Positions 39,186-49,001 of a stretch of 64,000 nt of DNA are shown piece after piece (the first letter of the stretch is position 1; each line of letters opens with the position of its first letter). The notes under the pieces were generated by a model. The model had not been told where the DNA came from and did not search any database. It saw only the letters and a list, made by a program, of their open reading frames with translations. Position numbers and translations under genes: made by a program. This stretch comes from Thraustochytrium sp. TN22. Taxonomy: Eukaryota; Sar; Bigyra; Thraustochytrida; Thraustochytriidae. The stretch covers positions 62,001-126,000 of the forward strand of contig JABLUY010000081.1 of assembly GCA_013306675.1 (NCBI GenBank), written 5' to 3'.

Positions 39186-40123
39186 CCCATGTGTTAAAAC
39201 GCGTAACCTGTTCTGACCCATGCCCGAGCTCACAGTTGGCGGAGTACCAATCAAACTATGCTCACAAGCCGGCCGACATCATCAGGAACCGCGAAACCGA
39301 TGTCGAGATGAAACCGGCCGGCAGCCTGCTTTTTCAAATTCATCTACGAGACCGTCTACGAGTGTCTTGCGTTGCAGCTAGCGTATTACACGCAAAATGA
39401 TTCTTCAGCTCCATTGTGTTCTCCAGATCGTTGGCGCGTGTAGTTACTTGCCTTGCGACTAGCTTTCACCGTTGCTCTTGGACCCAAGTCAGCTTCTCTC
39501 GTCCGTGCACTTCGCCACCCTCTGGACCGCGACGAGTGCTTTCGTCAGGGCAGATAACCACGCCGTCTGCTCTGAGATTTCCGCCGATGATGCCTGGTCC
39601 TGACACCGCCAAACCGAGTCGACGACTCACACTGCAACGACGATGGCGGAAGAGCTGTGGTCGGTCTAACGTTACAGCAAAGACACAGATGCGCGCGTGT
39701 CGGATGTTCTTGCAGCTACCTGCCCGATGCTTGGCTCCGGCGACAGCCAGTGTGTGGCCGAATGATGTGGCCGACCCCGCAATGAATTGAGCATCGGAAC
39801 GCGCAGCCGAAACGCCACGGCTGGTCGCTTCATCTGCTCAAGCTCGAGGACGTCAGCTCCGCGAGTGCCTTTCTGCGGGGCACAGGGCGTGTTGTCTGAG
39901 ACAGAGACCAGGGATCCCGTGCAAGGCTGCTGCCAGAACCCTTGCCACAACAGAGTCATGGGTCTCAAGCAACTCCGTACGAAGCAGTGCGAAGCGCTTG
40001 GTGCGCGGGGCACGTCATGTCAATAGAGCGACCTCGACCACAACCGCAACGAAACCATCGGCCTCAACTCGGGCCTGGTGTGTAATGTGTGCTCTATTCA
40101 TTCTTCTTCTTTGACCTTGACAA
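39186..40123. other. Gene-free, lower-GC region
   Basis: About 940 bp between the 353-aa gene and the convergent mitochondrial WW gene. Base composition is visibly more balanced than elsewhere. Short frames exist on both strands without any recognisable protein. I looked for tRNA-like A and B boxes and found none convincing. Confidence 0.5.
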
Positions 40124-40645
40124 TTAGACCCAGCCGCCATCGTCGCCGCCGCCGCTGCCGCCATCGTCGTGACCGCCGCCGCCGCCGCCGCCAAAGAAGG
40201 AGCCAACCAGGCTACGGCCGATGCCGGAGCCGACGCCGAAGGCGGCGCCCTCCGCCATGACCCGGCCGAGCGAGGGCTGCTGGTACTGGCCGACCTGCTG
40301 CTGCTGCTGCTGCAGCATGAGCTGCTCGGCCTCCGAGCCAGGCTTGGGCGCGCCCACGGCCGTCGTCTCGTTGGTCTGCGTGTTCCACCAGTACACGAGA
40401 CCGGTGTTCTTGTCCGTGACGGGCTGCCACGGGTCCGCAGGCGCCGGCGGCTCGGCCGTCGCCGTCGTCGTCATGGCGCCTTCCTCCCGCTTGCCGCCGC
40501 GCCGCCGCGCGAACCCGCGCGCGGACTCCAGCCGCGCTGCCGTGCCCACGCACAGCGGCGCGCCCACCGCGCTCCGCGCGCGCAGGGCCTGCGCGCCGCG
40601 CGCGCCTGCTGCCGCGCCCGCGCGCAGCATCTTGGCCCTCGGCAC
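40124..40645 (-). CDS. Small WW-domain protein, probably mitochondrial
   Basis: A 173-residue protein. The first 55 residues are Arg/Ala-rich without acidic residues until the end (MLRAGAAAGARGAQALRARS ... ARGFARRRGG), a good mitochondrial presequence. Residues ~70-103 form a WW domain: DPWQPVTDKNTGLVYWWNTQTNETT, with the usual proline just outside. A Gln run follows, then a glycine-zipper helix AEGAAFGVGSGIGRSLVGSFFG, reminiscent of the G-x3-G membrane helices of CHCHD2-type mitochondrial proteins, and a Gly/Asp-rich end. WW domains bind proline-rich peptides. A role in the inner membrane or intermembrane space is inference. The start could also be the Met at 40630. Confidence 0.7.
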   Translation of the reverse strand: MPRAKMLRAGAAAGARGAQALRARSAVGAPLCVGTAARLESARGFARRRGGKREEGAMTTTATAEPPAPADPWQPVTDKNTGLVYWWNTQTNETTAVGAPKPGSEAEQLMLQQQQQQVGQYQQPSLGRVMAEGAAFGVGSGIGRSLVGSFFGGGGGGGHDDGGSGGGDDGGWV

Positions 40646-41871
40646 GTTCCGAACCCAAGCGCCGCCGCCGCCCGAGCGCGCTCGTGCGCGGGGGTCTCGC
40701 CCTGCGCCGCTGCGCCGCTGCGCCGCTGCGCCGCTGCGCCCCGCGCCGCCGCCGCCGCCGCCCGAGCGCCCGCCTCCGCGAGTCCGAGTCGCGCGCGCGC
40801 GTCCAAGGTTTGCAGCGCCTCATGGCGGCGCGGCGCTCCGGACTTTCCTTTTCGCCGCCTTCTTCCCCTTTTCTCGCAAACGATAAATGCCTGATGCAGG
40901 GTTCAGGGTTCAGGGTTCTGACCTCGAGAGGTTCTGGCCGGACTCTGACCGAGTCCCGGCCGACGTCTCGCCGGTCCAGGCCGTGGTCTGGCTGTCGTCG
41001 TGCTCTCTCTTGCTCTCTGTCTAGCCAACTAGCTAGAGGACGCTCTGCTCTCGGTCGATCTTGTCGACCTCTTGCTGTCGTCTCTTGTAATCGCAGTCTC
41101 TTGTCGGCCAGTCGCCTGTCGAGGAAGGTTTGATGATTCTCTCGGCAGCCTCCATGTCTTGACGCTCGTGCCTGTCTCGATTCGTGCTCTCTCTTGCTCT
41201 CTGTCTAGCCAGCTAGCTAGAGGACGCTCTGCTCTCGGTCGATCTTGTCGACCTCTTGCTGTCGCCTCTTGTCATCGCAGACTCTTGTCGGCCAGTTGCC
41301 TGTCGAGGAAGGTTTGATGATTCTCTCGGCAGCCTCCATGTCTTGACGCTCGTGCCTGTCTCGATTCGTGCATCTGGGACGCGCCGGGCTTCCTTTTCTG
41401 GACGACGAGCCTGAGACGATGTCGCGCTTCGTGCAGTTGCTCTTCCTGGCTTGCGTCTCGTCCGCCTCTCGCCGGGTCGCTGGCTGTGTCCTGTCGAGAG
41501 AGACGGTCGTCTCGACGTCGACGCCGATGGCACGCTGTGCTCGCGCGCCAGTGGTTGCTCGACTCGCCGGCGGAGGCTTGGAGTCTTGGACTTGTGGCGG
41601 TCCGAGTCCGAGGTCCGAGTCCGAGTCGTCCCACCTGAGATTAGCCCTTTCAGCCTCGTTCGCGGAAAGACAAAAGGGGCAAAAAGGATGACTGGAGTGG
41701 TGGCGCCCAGAACCGGAGCAGCGATTCCGCGCTGCGCGCGGAGCTGCTCGTGGGGGAGAGGGAGGCGCTGGTCGCGGCGCTACGAGAGGCTTCGGACGAG
41801 GCTTCGGACGTGCCCCGCGGCGCGCTCTTCTCGAGTCAGACTCGAGCCGCCTGGGGCGCTCTCCCACCTCG
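40646..41871. promoter_or_regulatory. Divergent intergenic region with 184-bp tandem duplication
   Basis: This stretch lies between the WW-protein start and the POL5 start. Next to the WW gene is an octamer repeat GCGCCGCT (40702-40740). The middle holds two near-identical 184-bp copies (41000-41371). The last 450 bp before POL5 contain frames without recognisable domains. No RNA gene was identified. Confidence 0.55.
41000..41371. repeat. 184-bp direct tandem duplication
   Basis: The segment starting GTGCTCTCTCTTGCTCTCTG at 41000 recurs at 41184 with only a few substitutions (for example CCAACTAGC versus CCAGCTAGC, and CGTCTCTTGTAATCGCAGTC versus CGCCTCTTGTCATCGCAGAC). Each copy contains a TAGCTAG palindrome. 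It lies about 500-870 bp upstream of POL5. Confidence 0.9.
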
Positions 41872-44800
41872 ATGGCCGTAGTGGAGGTCGTCATGGAGCC
41901 CGAGCAGGAGGACAAGCAGCAGGTGCTGCAGAAGCAGAATGAGGAGCTCAAGGAGGAGAATGCCCAGGGCGATGCCTCGACGCCAGGGCTGCTGGAGACG
42001 TTCTGGAAGATGGGCGACGTGGACGCCGCCGTTCGCGAGGAGGGCCTCCGGGCGCTGGAGCAGCTGGACGGTGTGACCGACGTCAAGAGCGAGGACCACG
42101 AGTACTGCGTGAAGCGCCTGCTCAAGGGCGTCTGCAGCAGCAACGGCGGCGCGCGTCTCGGCTACTCGGTGGCGCTCGCGCACGTGGTGCGGCGCACGGA
42201 GGGCATGGACATTTCGGCGCTTGTGGCGCGCATCAAGGAGGAGACCATCATGACGGCGCACCTCAAGAACGTGGAGCTAAAGGACCGACTGCTCGGCCGC
42301 GTCTTTGCGCTGGCCGCCATTGTGCGGTCCGGCCGCCTGACGGATGCGCCGGCGCTCGCCGAGGAGGTCGCGGGCGAGCTGCTGCAGGCGCGCGTCATGC
42401 GGCCGTGGGTGGCCACTTTCGCAACCGAGGTGCTCTGCGACCTGCTGATCGCGGCCAGCGGGACGTGCGTGGACCATCTTCTGACGGTGCACGCCAAGCG
42501 CATGTTCCCGTACGCGCAGATTCGCCAGTACAGCGCCACGGAGATCTCGGTGCTGGCCACGCTCGAGGCGCGCGCGCGCGCCTCCAAGAAGGTGCGCAAG
42601 AGCCTCGGCAAGCACGCGCCCGTGAGCTGGCCGTCTTTCACGGCCAAGGGCCTCGCCACCGTGGAGCTGCAGGACCTGGGTCAGGTGCTCAAGGAGGCTA
42701 CCAGCTTCCCGCGTGTGGACCCGGTTTGGCCCAAGGTCGTCGACCTCGTTGTCGCCGAGGGCGCCGACGCGGTCCTGGCGCTCTGGGACCGCTGCATTAT
42801 CGAGGCTTTCATCGAGGCCGACACCGAGGACCCGACGCCGCAGCGCCGCTACACGGCGCTCCAGGTCTATGTCCTGCTCGTGTCCAAGCTCGTGCGCGGC
42901 GGCCTCACCGAGGTCGTCAAGAGCATGCTCGAGCGCGAGTCCTTTTCCAAGATGCTCGCACGCAACTTTTCCTCGCAGACGCTCATCCTGCACCCGCACG
43001 CCGTGGCCGCAGTGAGCGAGACCTTTAAGCTCCTCAAGTCTGCCGACGTGCCTGTGGCTCTGCGTCTTGCCGTGGCTGACCCCCTCTCCCGGTACGGCAT
43101 CCAGTCCAAGCTCGTGCAGAGCGAGCTTCTTGGCTTCAACGACGCCGGTGCCGACCCGGTGGCCAAGGAGGAGGACAAGGGCCAAGTGGACGCCGCCGGT
43201 GCCTCCAAGCTGCTCAAGCTGCGCGAGACCTGCGACGAGATGGTGCGCGACGAGTCGCGCTTGCGGATTGTGCTGGCCGAGCTCTACGCGCAGGCGTCGG
43301 CCATGACCACGTCCAAGGCCTCGCCGCAGCCCGTCTTCGAGACCATTGAGTACTTTATGCGCCGTGCCTTCACCTCCTCGGACGCCAGCCCGCAGCTCCA
43401 CGAGGTCGACGCTTCCTACTGCGCCACCTCCGTGCTCAAGCTCACGGCCACGCTGAGCTTCCAGGAGCAGCTGCGCCTGCGCAAGACGGTGGCCTCGCCC
43501 GAGGCCATCCAGACCTTTTGGGACTCCTGCGCGCCCCATGACCGCCCCGGCGCCGGCCTGCGCGCCACCGTCGCGGCCCTCCGCGACCTCGAGGCCGCCG
43601 AAGGCGTCAACTTCTGGGTCGATATCGACGCCGACATTCTCGAGGCGCGAGATGAGGCCGCCAAGGTGACGCGCAAGCTCGAGCAGGCCGTCGCCAAGGC
43701 CAAGGACCCGGCGCATCGCCTCTTCCTGGTCGCCTGCACCGTCGTGCTCGACGCGCTCAGCCTCACCAGCGTCGTCGCCGAGGCTTGCGCCTCCGACGAG
43801 CTCGAGCTCGAGTACGGCGAGCTCCTCGAGGACGCGGTTGAGTGCGCGAAGCGCGCGCTCGCGCCTGCGCCCAGGTCGAAGCGCGCCAAGAAGGCCAAGG
43901 CCGGCGACGAGGAGGAGAGCGAGGAGGCGCCGGCCGTCGTCTTGACGGATATCCTTGTCGCCATGCTCTCGGCGCCCTCCAACGACCTTCGCCGCTTCGC
44001 CAACGCCGCCTACCGCCTCCTGACGCCCAGCGTCGACGCCGCCTCGCTCAACGTGCTCTGCGAGGCCATCGGCGAGCGCTCTCTTCTCGAGCACGAGGCT
44101 CGCGACGACGTCGGTGATGAGGACGATGGCGGCGACGACGAGGACGCCATTGCTGCCGAGGAGAAGGCCGCGGCTCACGGGCACGGCCATGCGCACGGCC
44201 ATGCGCACGGCCACGATCACTCCAGCGACGATGATGACGAGGAGGAGGAGGAGGAAGAAGAGGAGGGAGAGGAGGAAGAGCAAGAGGAGAAGCCCAAGGG
44301 CAAGGAGACCGGCGGCAGGAAACGTCCCCGCGCTGCGCAAAAGGAGGACGAGGAGAAGGAGGACGAGAGCGGCGACGAGGAAATGGATGACGTCAAGGGT
44401 CTCGCGGCCATGTTTCTCTCGGGCAAGGTCATCGAGGATGATGACGAGGACGAGGACGAGGACGAGGAGGACAACAAGCAGCACAAGGCCGCCACGGACG
44501 CCGCCCTGTCGAGCTTTGTGCGCGCCAAGCTCGAGGATGCAAAGGCGAAGCGGTCCGCGAAGAAGGACCGCAAACTCCTGCAAAAGGCCAACTTCCAGAT
44601 GAAGCAGCGCGTGCTGGACCTTTTCGAGACCTATGTGCAGGCGCATTCCGGCGCGCCTTGCATCGTGCTGCTCCCCGTCGCGCTCCTCGGCGCTGTCGAC
44701 CACGCCATGCGCGTCGATCTGCCCGAGGCCGTCTCCTTCGCCAAGCGGGCCATGTCGTTGCTGCAGAACCTCGGCGCCCGCAAGCGGTCCATCGCCGTGG

Positions 44801-45825
44801 ACGACAAGCCGCTCGGTCTCGATGCGAACTGGCAGGTCACGCAGGACCTCTTGCTGGATGACGAGCCTGAGAATGGCCTCGACGAGGCGGCCGCCGCCAA
44901 GCTCACCGTGCAGGACACGCTTTTGCGCGTGTTGCAAAAGTGCGCGGCCAAGTCTCTCAAGATTAAGCGCCACGCGCGCGCCGCCAGCGTCTTCATCGTG
45001 CAGTTTGTCAACAAGCTCAGCACCGAGGACGACGGCCCCATTCTCGACAGCGCCCAGGTTGTCGACGCGCTGCAAGGCGTGCTCGAGGCCTATGCGCGCG
45101 GCGCAAAGAAGGCCGTCTGGAGGGCCTCCGAGATGGAGAGCCTCCTCAAGGCCGGCCCGTACCGCTGGGTGCTCGCCAACGCGCTCTGCGATGTGCTGCG
45201 AACCAGCACTGGCGACCCGGCTGGCCGTCTTGCCGGCGTCGAGCTGCTCGAGGTTGCCGTCAAGACTGTGCAGACTGACGCCGACAAGGCCGCTGCCGAG
45301 AAGCACCTGCCCGAGCTCTGCACGGCCGCCGCCGAGGTCGTCTCCGCCTCCCTCGAAGGTGCAAACGACAAGCTTGTGCGCAAAGCCCTCAAGGCGGTCG
45401 GCGGCCTCGGCCGTCGTCTGCGCAAGATTGAGGGCCCGGCCGCCCAGGAGGCGCTCGCCTCCGTGCGCGCCCTCCTCGAGCGCATGTGTGAGGGCGACGC
45501 CATCAAGCAGAATGTGCAGAACGTTGCTGGCGGTGTGCTGCGCAGCATCTTCCCTGAGACCAAGAAGCGCGCGCGCCCCACGGACGATGTTGGCAACGCT
45601 GACGCCGCCGACACCGACGCCGATGACAACGAGGCTGACGCCAAGCCTGCCAAGAAGCAGAAGAAGGAGAAGCACGTGGACAAGGCCGGCGAAGAGGACG
45701 GGAGCGACGACGACATCATGCCCGTGTCGGCCCAGAAGCCTGCCAAGAAGGCCAAGCAGACCCCGGCCAAGAAGAAGACCCCGGCCAAGAAGACTCCCGC
45801 CAAGGCCAAGGCCAAGGCCAAGTAA
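41872..45825 (+). CDS. POL5: POL5 / MYBBP1A-family nucleolar protein
   Basis: A 1317-residue nucleolar protein of the POL5/MYBBP1A family (once called DNA polymerase V, though not a replicative polymerase). In yeast it is needed for rRNA synthesis and recycling of assembly factors. The N-terminal 900 residues form a HEAT-like helical solenoid beginning LLETFWKMGDVDAAVREEGLRAL. The family phrase YCVKRLLKGVCSSNGGARLGYSVALAHVV corresponds to the conserved RLIKGLSSxRxxARLGFS segment. Around residues 765-860 is an acidic and His-rich insertion (HGHGHAHGHAHGHDHSSDDDDEE) typical of the family's acidic region. The C-terminus is Lys/Ala/Pro-rich (KKTPAKKTPAKAKAK), a nucleolar targeting type tail. The start at 41872 is 55 residues before the first conserved segment. 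Confidence 0.88.
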   Translation: MAVVEVVMEPEQEDKQQVLQKQNEELKEENAQGDASTPGLLETFWKMGDVDAAVREEGLRALEQLDGVTDVKSEDHEYCVKRLLKGVCSSNGGARLGYSVALAHVVRRTEGMDISALVARIKEETIMTAHLKNVELKDRLLGRVFALAAIVRSGRLTDAPALAEEVAGELLQARVMRPWVATFATEVLCDLLIAASGTCVDHLLTVHAKRMFPYAQIRQYSATEISVLATLEARARASKKVRKSLGKHAPVSWPSFTAKGLATVELQDLGQVLKEATSFPRVDPVWPKVVDLVVAEGADAVLALWDRCIIEAFIEADTEDPTPQRRYTALQVYVLLVSKLVRGGLTEVVKSMLERESFSKMLARNFSSQTLILHPHAVAAVSETFKLLKSADVPVALRLAVADPLSRYGIQSKLVQSELLGFNDAGADPVAKEEDKGQVDAAGASKLLKLRETCDEMVRDESRLRIVLAELYAQASAMTTSKASPQPVFETIEYFMRRAFTSSDASPQLHEVDASYCATSVLKLTATLSFQEQLRLRKTVASPEAIQTFWDSCAPHDRPGAGLRATVAALRDLEAAEGVNFWVDIDADILEARDEAAKVTRKLEQAVAKAKDPAHRLFLVACTVVLDALSLTSVVAEACASDELELEYGELLEDAVECAKRALAPAPRSKRAKKAKAGDEEESEEAPAVVLTDILVAMLSAPSNDLRRFANAAYRLLTPSVDAASLNVLCEAIGERSLLEHEARDDVGDEDDGGDDEDAIAAEEKAAAHGHGHAHGHAHGHDHSSDDDDEEEEEEEEEGEEEEQEEKPKGKETGGRKRPRAAQKEDEEKEDESGDEEMDDVKGLAAMFLSGKVIEDDDEDEDEDEEDNKQHKAATDAALSSFVRAKLEDAKAKRSAKKDRKLLQKANFQMKQRVLDLFETYVQAHSGAPCIVLLPVALLGAVDHAMRVDLPEAVSFAKRAMSLLQNLGARKRSIAVDDKPLGLDANWQVTQDLLLDDEPENGLDEAAAAKLTVQDTLLRVLQKCAAKSLKIKRHARAASVFIVQFVNKLSTEDDGPILDSAQVVDALQGVLEAYARGAKKAVWRASEMESLLKAGPYRWVLANALCDVLRTSTGDPAGRLAGVELLEVAVKTVQTDADKAAAEKHLPELCTAAAEVVSASLEGANDKLVRKALKAVGGLGRRLRKIEGPAAQEALASVRALLERMCEGDAIKQNVQNVAGGVLRSIFPETKKRARPTDDVGNADAADTDADDNEADAKPAKKQKKEKHVDKAGEEDGSDDDIMPVSAQKPAKKAKQTPAKKKTPAKKTPAKAKAKAK

Positions 45826-46065
45826 AGAATCTTGTTCTCTGTCCGCCATGAGGAATCAGCCGGCTGGCTTCTTGGCTCTGCAATGATGGATAAAGTCCGA
45901 AGGGCTGGCCTCGTCCTCCGTGTGTTTTTGCCATCCCGGCTTTGCACTCGGAACCGTTGACCCGAGGTGGGCTCACGGTCACACGAGCAGGCTGGCTGGC
46001 AAAACCGCGCGTCGTACGCGCGGAGGCGCACGGACGCCGCTTGGTCCGGGCGAGCGCGCGCGCGC

Positions 46066-46105
46066 CTCGCCTCGCCTCGCCTCGCCTCGCCTCGCCTCGC
46101 CTCGT
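46066..46105. repeat. (CGCCT)n pentanucleotide microsatellite
   Basis: Seven or eight CTCGC/CGCCT units about 60-90 bp upstream of the Ser/Arg-rich IQ gene start, within the 333-bp gap after POL5 (45826-46158). The gap should hold that gene's promoter. Confidence 0.9.
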
Positions 46106-46158
46106 GTTGCTTTGCCTTGCTTGTCGCACGAAGCAGGCAGGCAGGCAGACAGGCCGCC

Positions 46159-47697
46159 ATGGAGGTGGACCCCGAGGCACGAGTTGCCGCTGCTGGTGGT
46201 TCTGCTGGTCGTGTCGCTGCTGTTGCTCCTGTCGCTGCTGCCGCCGCAGCTGCTGCCGCCGCCGCAGCTGCTGACGCGGAGCGTCCCAGCAGCCCCAAGA
46301 AGGACCGCGGCCACCGTCACGGTCGCAGTAAGGGAAAGTGCGACAACAAGAAGAAGAACAGGAATCGTCGTCTTCATCACAGCAAGAAGAAGGAGAAGAG
46401 GCGGTCGACGTCGCGCGCACGAAGGCACTGTGATGAGCGGCGCTCGCGCGCACGGCGTCATCGCAGCCGCCGGCGACGAAGGCATTGCCGGGAGGAAGAT
46501 GAAGACTCGTCGTGCTCGTCGTCCTCGTCGTCCTCGTCCAGCTCGTCGTCGTGTTGCTCGTCGTCTTCGTCGTCCTCACCACCCTCGTCACCGTCGCGAT
46601 CGTCGCGATCATCGTCCGAAAAGAAGCCACGGTCACGGAAGCGTGGATCAAAACACGTGCTGTCTGCCAAAACGTCTACCAAGGACAGCAAAACGGGGCG
46701 AGATCAGCACTATTTTGCGACCAAAATTCAGAGCCAGGTGCGCGGCTTCTTGGTCAATCGAGGCGCGCTCTCAACGCAGGAGCTGCAGCGAATCTATTGC
46801 GAAATGGTGGATGAACTCGTGAACGAGTACCTGGGCGGCGAGGTGATTCCAGACTTGTTGATCGACGTACTGACCAACACGGCCAATGAGTACGATCCTG
46901 TGAGCGAGGAAGAGCGCACGGCGTATGAGGCACTGGAGTCAATCATGTCGCGTGTTGTGGAGCAGGAGATTGCCGATGTGGTGCGCAGTGTGGTGCGGGA
47001 TTTCATGGAGGACTACCTGCAATTCCAGACAAAGCGCAGCCGCGACCCTGTGTACGCGAATGTGCGGCGCATCGTGGACGACTGTGTAGTGCGCATGGCC
47101 GAGGAGGTGGTCCGTGAGAGCCTTCAAGACCTCGTTGACACCTACCTCTTTCATCAGCAGTTCGACGTGCTCCTGGACGCCTATCTGGCGCCGCTTGTCG
47201 AGACGACTGTGCACGAGGCGCTTGCCGAGGCTGAGGCGGAGCAGACGAGCCAGGCCCTGGTGGACGCCACGATGGACGCCATGACTCGCGAGGTGGTTCA
47301 GGAGGCGCTCCGGGAAGCTGAGACGACCATCGAGGCGCAACGAAAACGCGCGGACTATGAGGTTGTGGCGCACCGCACGGAGACGCTCGTGGAGCGCCGG
47401 CTGCTCGACCAACTGCTGCTCACCATGGCATCGTTGGGGGAGAACGTGCTCTTCCGCAAGCACGTAGACGCGCTGCTGCGCAAGCACCTGGCACGCGCGC
47501 TGATGGACCGCGTGGACCGGTATGCGGGTATGGAGGAGCGTCTCTTGGAGTCTCCCCTCACACGCGGCGCATTGCAGGTGGTCATGTCGCGCGCACTGCA
47601 CTCTCAAGTCCGTGCGAGCTTTGTGACGAGTCTGGATGCATTTGAGGCAGAGTTGGACGCTCAAGAGAGCGGCGCGAGCAGTGCAAATAAGGTTTGA
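46159..47697 (+). CDS. Ser/Arg-rich IQ-motif protein with helical C-terminus
   Basis: Read from the Met at 46159 (MEVDPEARV) it has 512 residues; upstream of it the frame is a pentamer repeat. The first 190 residues are low complexity: poly-Ala, then basic RRHRSRRRRRH, then a long Ser run with Pro. This resembles SR-type proteins but without RNA-binding domains. An IQ motif follows near residue 190 (FATKIQSQVRGFLVNRG). From there to about 500 the sequence is regular amphipathic helix with repeated phrases such as VVEQEIADVVRSVVRDFMEDYLQFQ and MAEEVVRESLQDLVDTYLFHQ, suggesting internal duplication of a ~55-residue helical unit. I do not recognise the family. Calmodulin-type binding through IQ is inference. 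Confidence 0.65.
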   Translation: MEVDPEARVAAAGGSAGRVAAVAPVAAAAAAAAAAAAADAERPSSPKKDRGHRHGRSKGKCDNKKKNRNRRLHHSKKKEKRRSTSRARRHCDERRSRARRHRSRRRRRHCREEDEDSSCSSSSSSSSSSSSCCSSSSSSSPPSSPSRSSRSSSEKKPRSRKRGSKHVLSAKTSTKDSKTGRDQHYFATKIQSQVRGFLVNRGALSTQELQRIYCEMVDELVNEYLGGEVIPDLLIDVLTNTANEYDPVSEEERTAYEALESIMSRVVEQEIADVVRSVVRDFMEDYLQFQTKRSRDPVYANVRRIVDDCVVRMAEEVVRESLQDLVDTYLFHQQFDVLLDAYLAPLVETTVHEALAEAEAEQTSQALVDATMDAMTREVVQEALREAETTIEAQRKRADYEVVAHRTETLVERRLLDQLLLTMASLGENVLFRKHVDALLRKHLARALMDRVDRYAGMEERLLESPLTRGALQVVMSRALHSQVRASFVTSLDAFEAELDAQESGASSANKV

Positions 47698-47760
47698 TGG
47701 GTTAAAAACGATGATGTGGGATCGGATGTGTGATGGACTTGTTTGCTTTATTTCACGATG

Positions 47761-47829
47761 ATGGACGCCGGATCGGTGGACGTTGCATCGGTGGACGTCG
47801 CATGAGTGGACGCCGCATCGGTGGCATCC
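47761..47829. repeat. 15-bp tandem repeat, about four copies
   Basis: Units ATCGGTGGACGTTGC, ATCGGTGGACGTCGC and ATGAGTGGACGCCGC plus partial copies, in the convergent gap between the Ser/Arg IQ gene and the FYVE gene. A CT-rich tract (47901-47948) follows in the same gap. Confidence 0.85.
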
Positions 47830-47960
47830 TTCGCCCGCTCGCTTGCTAGCGTGCTCGCTAGTTTGCCCGCCAGTCCGGCCGCTCCCCTCGCTCTCTTCCT
47901 CGCTCTCTCTCTCTCTCTCTCTCTCCCTCTCCCTCTCTCCCTCTCTTTAGCCTCTCATTG

Positions 47961-49001
47961 CTAAGGTTTGAAGGCATTGCGCTGGCGCACGCAAGTGGTA
48001 CAGATGCGCTGCGATCCGTCGTACCCGAGGCAGCGCGCCTTGGTCGCGTTGCAAGCGCGGCAGCAGAGCGTGCCGCAGCTGCGGCAATGACTCCGGCGCG
48101 TGAAGAGACCAAAGGAGCGCGAGCAGAGCAGACAGGTGTCCGAGAAGGCGTCGGGGACCCAGAAGGCGCCGTGGAGCTGCATTTCGAGCAGCGCCGGGTC
48201 CGGGTGGTGCACAGCAAGGTCATCCGGGCGCAGGCCGAGCGCGATCAGGGCGCGCGGCGCCACGGGGAGGGCGCTGACCCCGCGCGCATTGCTTGCGTGA
48301 CAGGCGCGCGAGAGCAGCACCAAGCCGCTCACGACGCGTTTGACGTCGCGATCGCCCGGCGTGGGCGTGAGGTCCGCGGGGATGCCCAGGTCGCGGCAGG
48401 CGGCGCGCACGACCGCGGTATTGAGCGCCTTGCGCTCGGATGGTGGTGCCGCTGCGGCCGCGCGAGCCCTCTTGTCCAGGTCGCCCTGCAGCAGGTGGCC
48501 GCGTCGCAGCAGCGCCACGAGCGCCTCGCCCGACTCCAGCAGCGCGAAGAGGTTGGCGGCTGCGGCCTCGGCGCCCGATGGCGATGACGGGGAGGGCGGC
48601 GAGGGCGGCGACGCGACGGCGCCCGACGCCGGGTCGCTGGCGCCCGCGACGAGCCAGCGCGCAAGGTCTTGGAAGACCGCCTCCAGCTGGCGCGCCTTGG
48701 TGGGCGAGATGGCCTGCCCCGCCCGCGGCGACGTGGGCGCGCGGCCGCGCGGCTGGTGCGAGACGGACGAGAGCGCGTCATCGTCGTCGTCGATGTCCAC
48801 GTAGCCGCCGTGGCTCTTGAAGGACCGCGTGTTGGTTGTAGACACGCTCGCGGTGTCCGTGTGCGCCGTGCTTAGGTTCTCCTTGTCGCCGCCAAAGCGC
48901 AGCGCACCCAGGCCGGCGTGCAGGCCCAGGCCCACCACGCCGGCGCCATCCTCGCCACCGTCTGCGACCCACCGCTTGCTCCACTCGCGCGTGCGGGCCA
49001 T
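47961..49001 (-). CDS. CH-like plus FYVE zinc-finger protein
   Basis: Read from the Met at 49001 (MARTREWSKRW) it has 346 residues; the longer frame to 49256 adds poly-Ala and looks non-coding. The C-terminus is a FYVE-type zinc finger with eight cysteines: WVPDAFSDTCLLC, then RRSHCRSCG, CCRAC and RICTTC. The W-x2-D and R-R-x-H-C-R signatures for phosphatidylinositol-3-phosphate are present, with Ser replacing one His of R-K/R-H-H-C-R. Residues ~130-245 resemble a degenerate calponin-homology domain: LFALLESGEALVALL, then AACRDLGIPADLTPTPGDRDVKRVVSGLVLLSRA. A CH-FYVE pairing would tether an actin-binding-type fold to endosomes; that role is inference. Confidence 0.7.
   Translation of the reverse strand: MARTREWSKRWVADGGEDGAGVVGLGLHAGLGALRFGGDKENLSTAHTDTASVSTTNTRSFKSHGGYVDIDDDDDALSSVSHQPRGRAPTSPRAGQAISPTKARQLEAVFQDLARWLVAGASDPASGAVASPPSPPSPSSPSGAEAAAANLFALLESGEALVALLRRGHLLQGDLDKRARAAAAAPPSERKALNTAVVRAACRDLGIPADLTPTPGDRDVKRVVSGLVLLSRACHASNARGVSALPVAPRALIALGLRPDDLAVHHPDPALLEMQLHGAFWVPDAFSDTCLLCSRSFGLFTRRSHCRSCGTLCCRACNATKARCLGYDGSQRICTTCVRQRNAFKP

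Noticed and set aside
42277-45849. A 1190-codon open frame on the strand opposite POL5
   Set aside because: It is Leu/Gly/His/Arg-rich without domains and lies exactly opposite a conserved gene. GC-biased codon thirds remove stops from this antisense frame.
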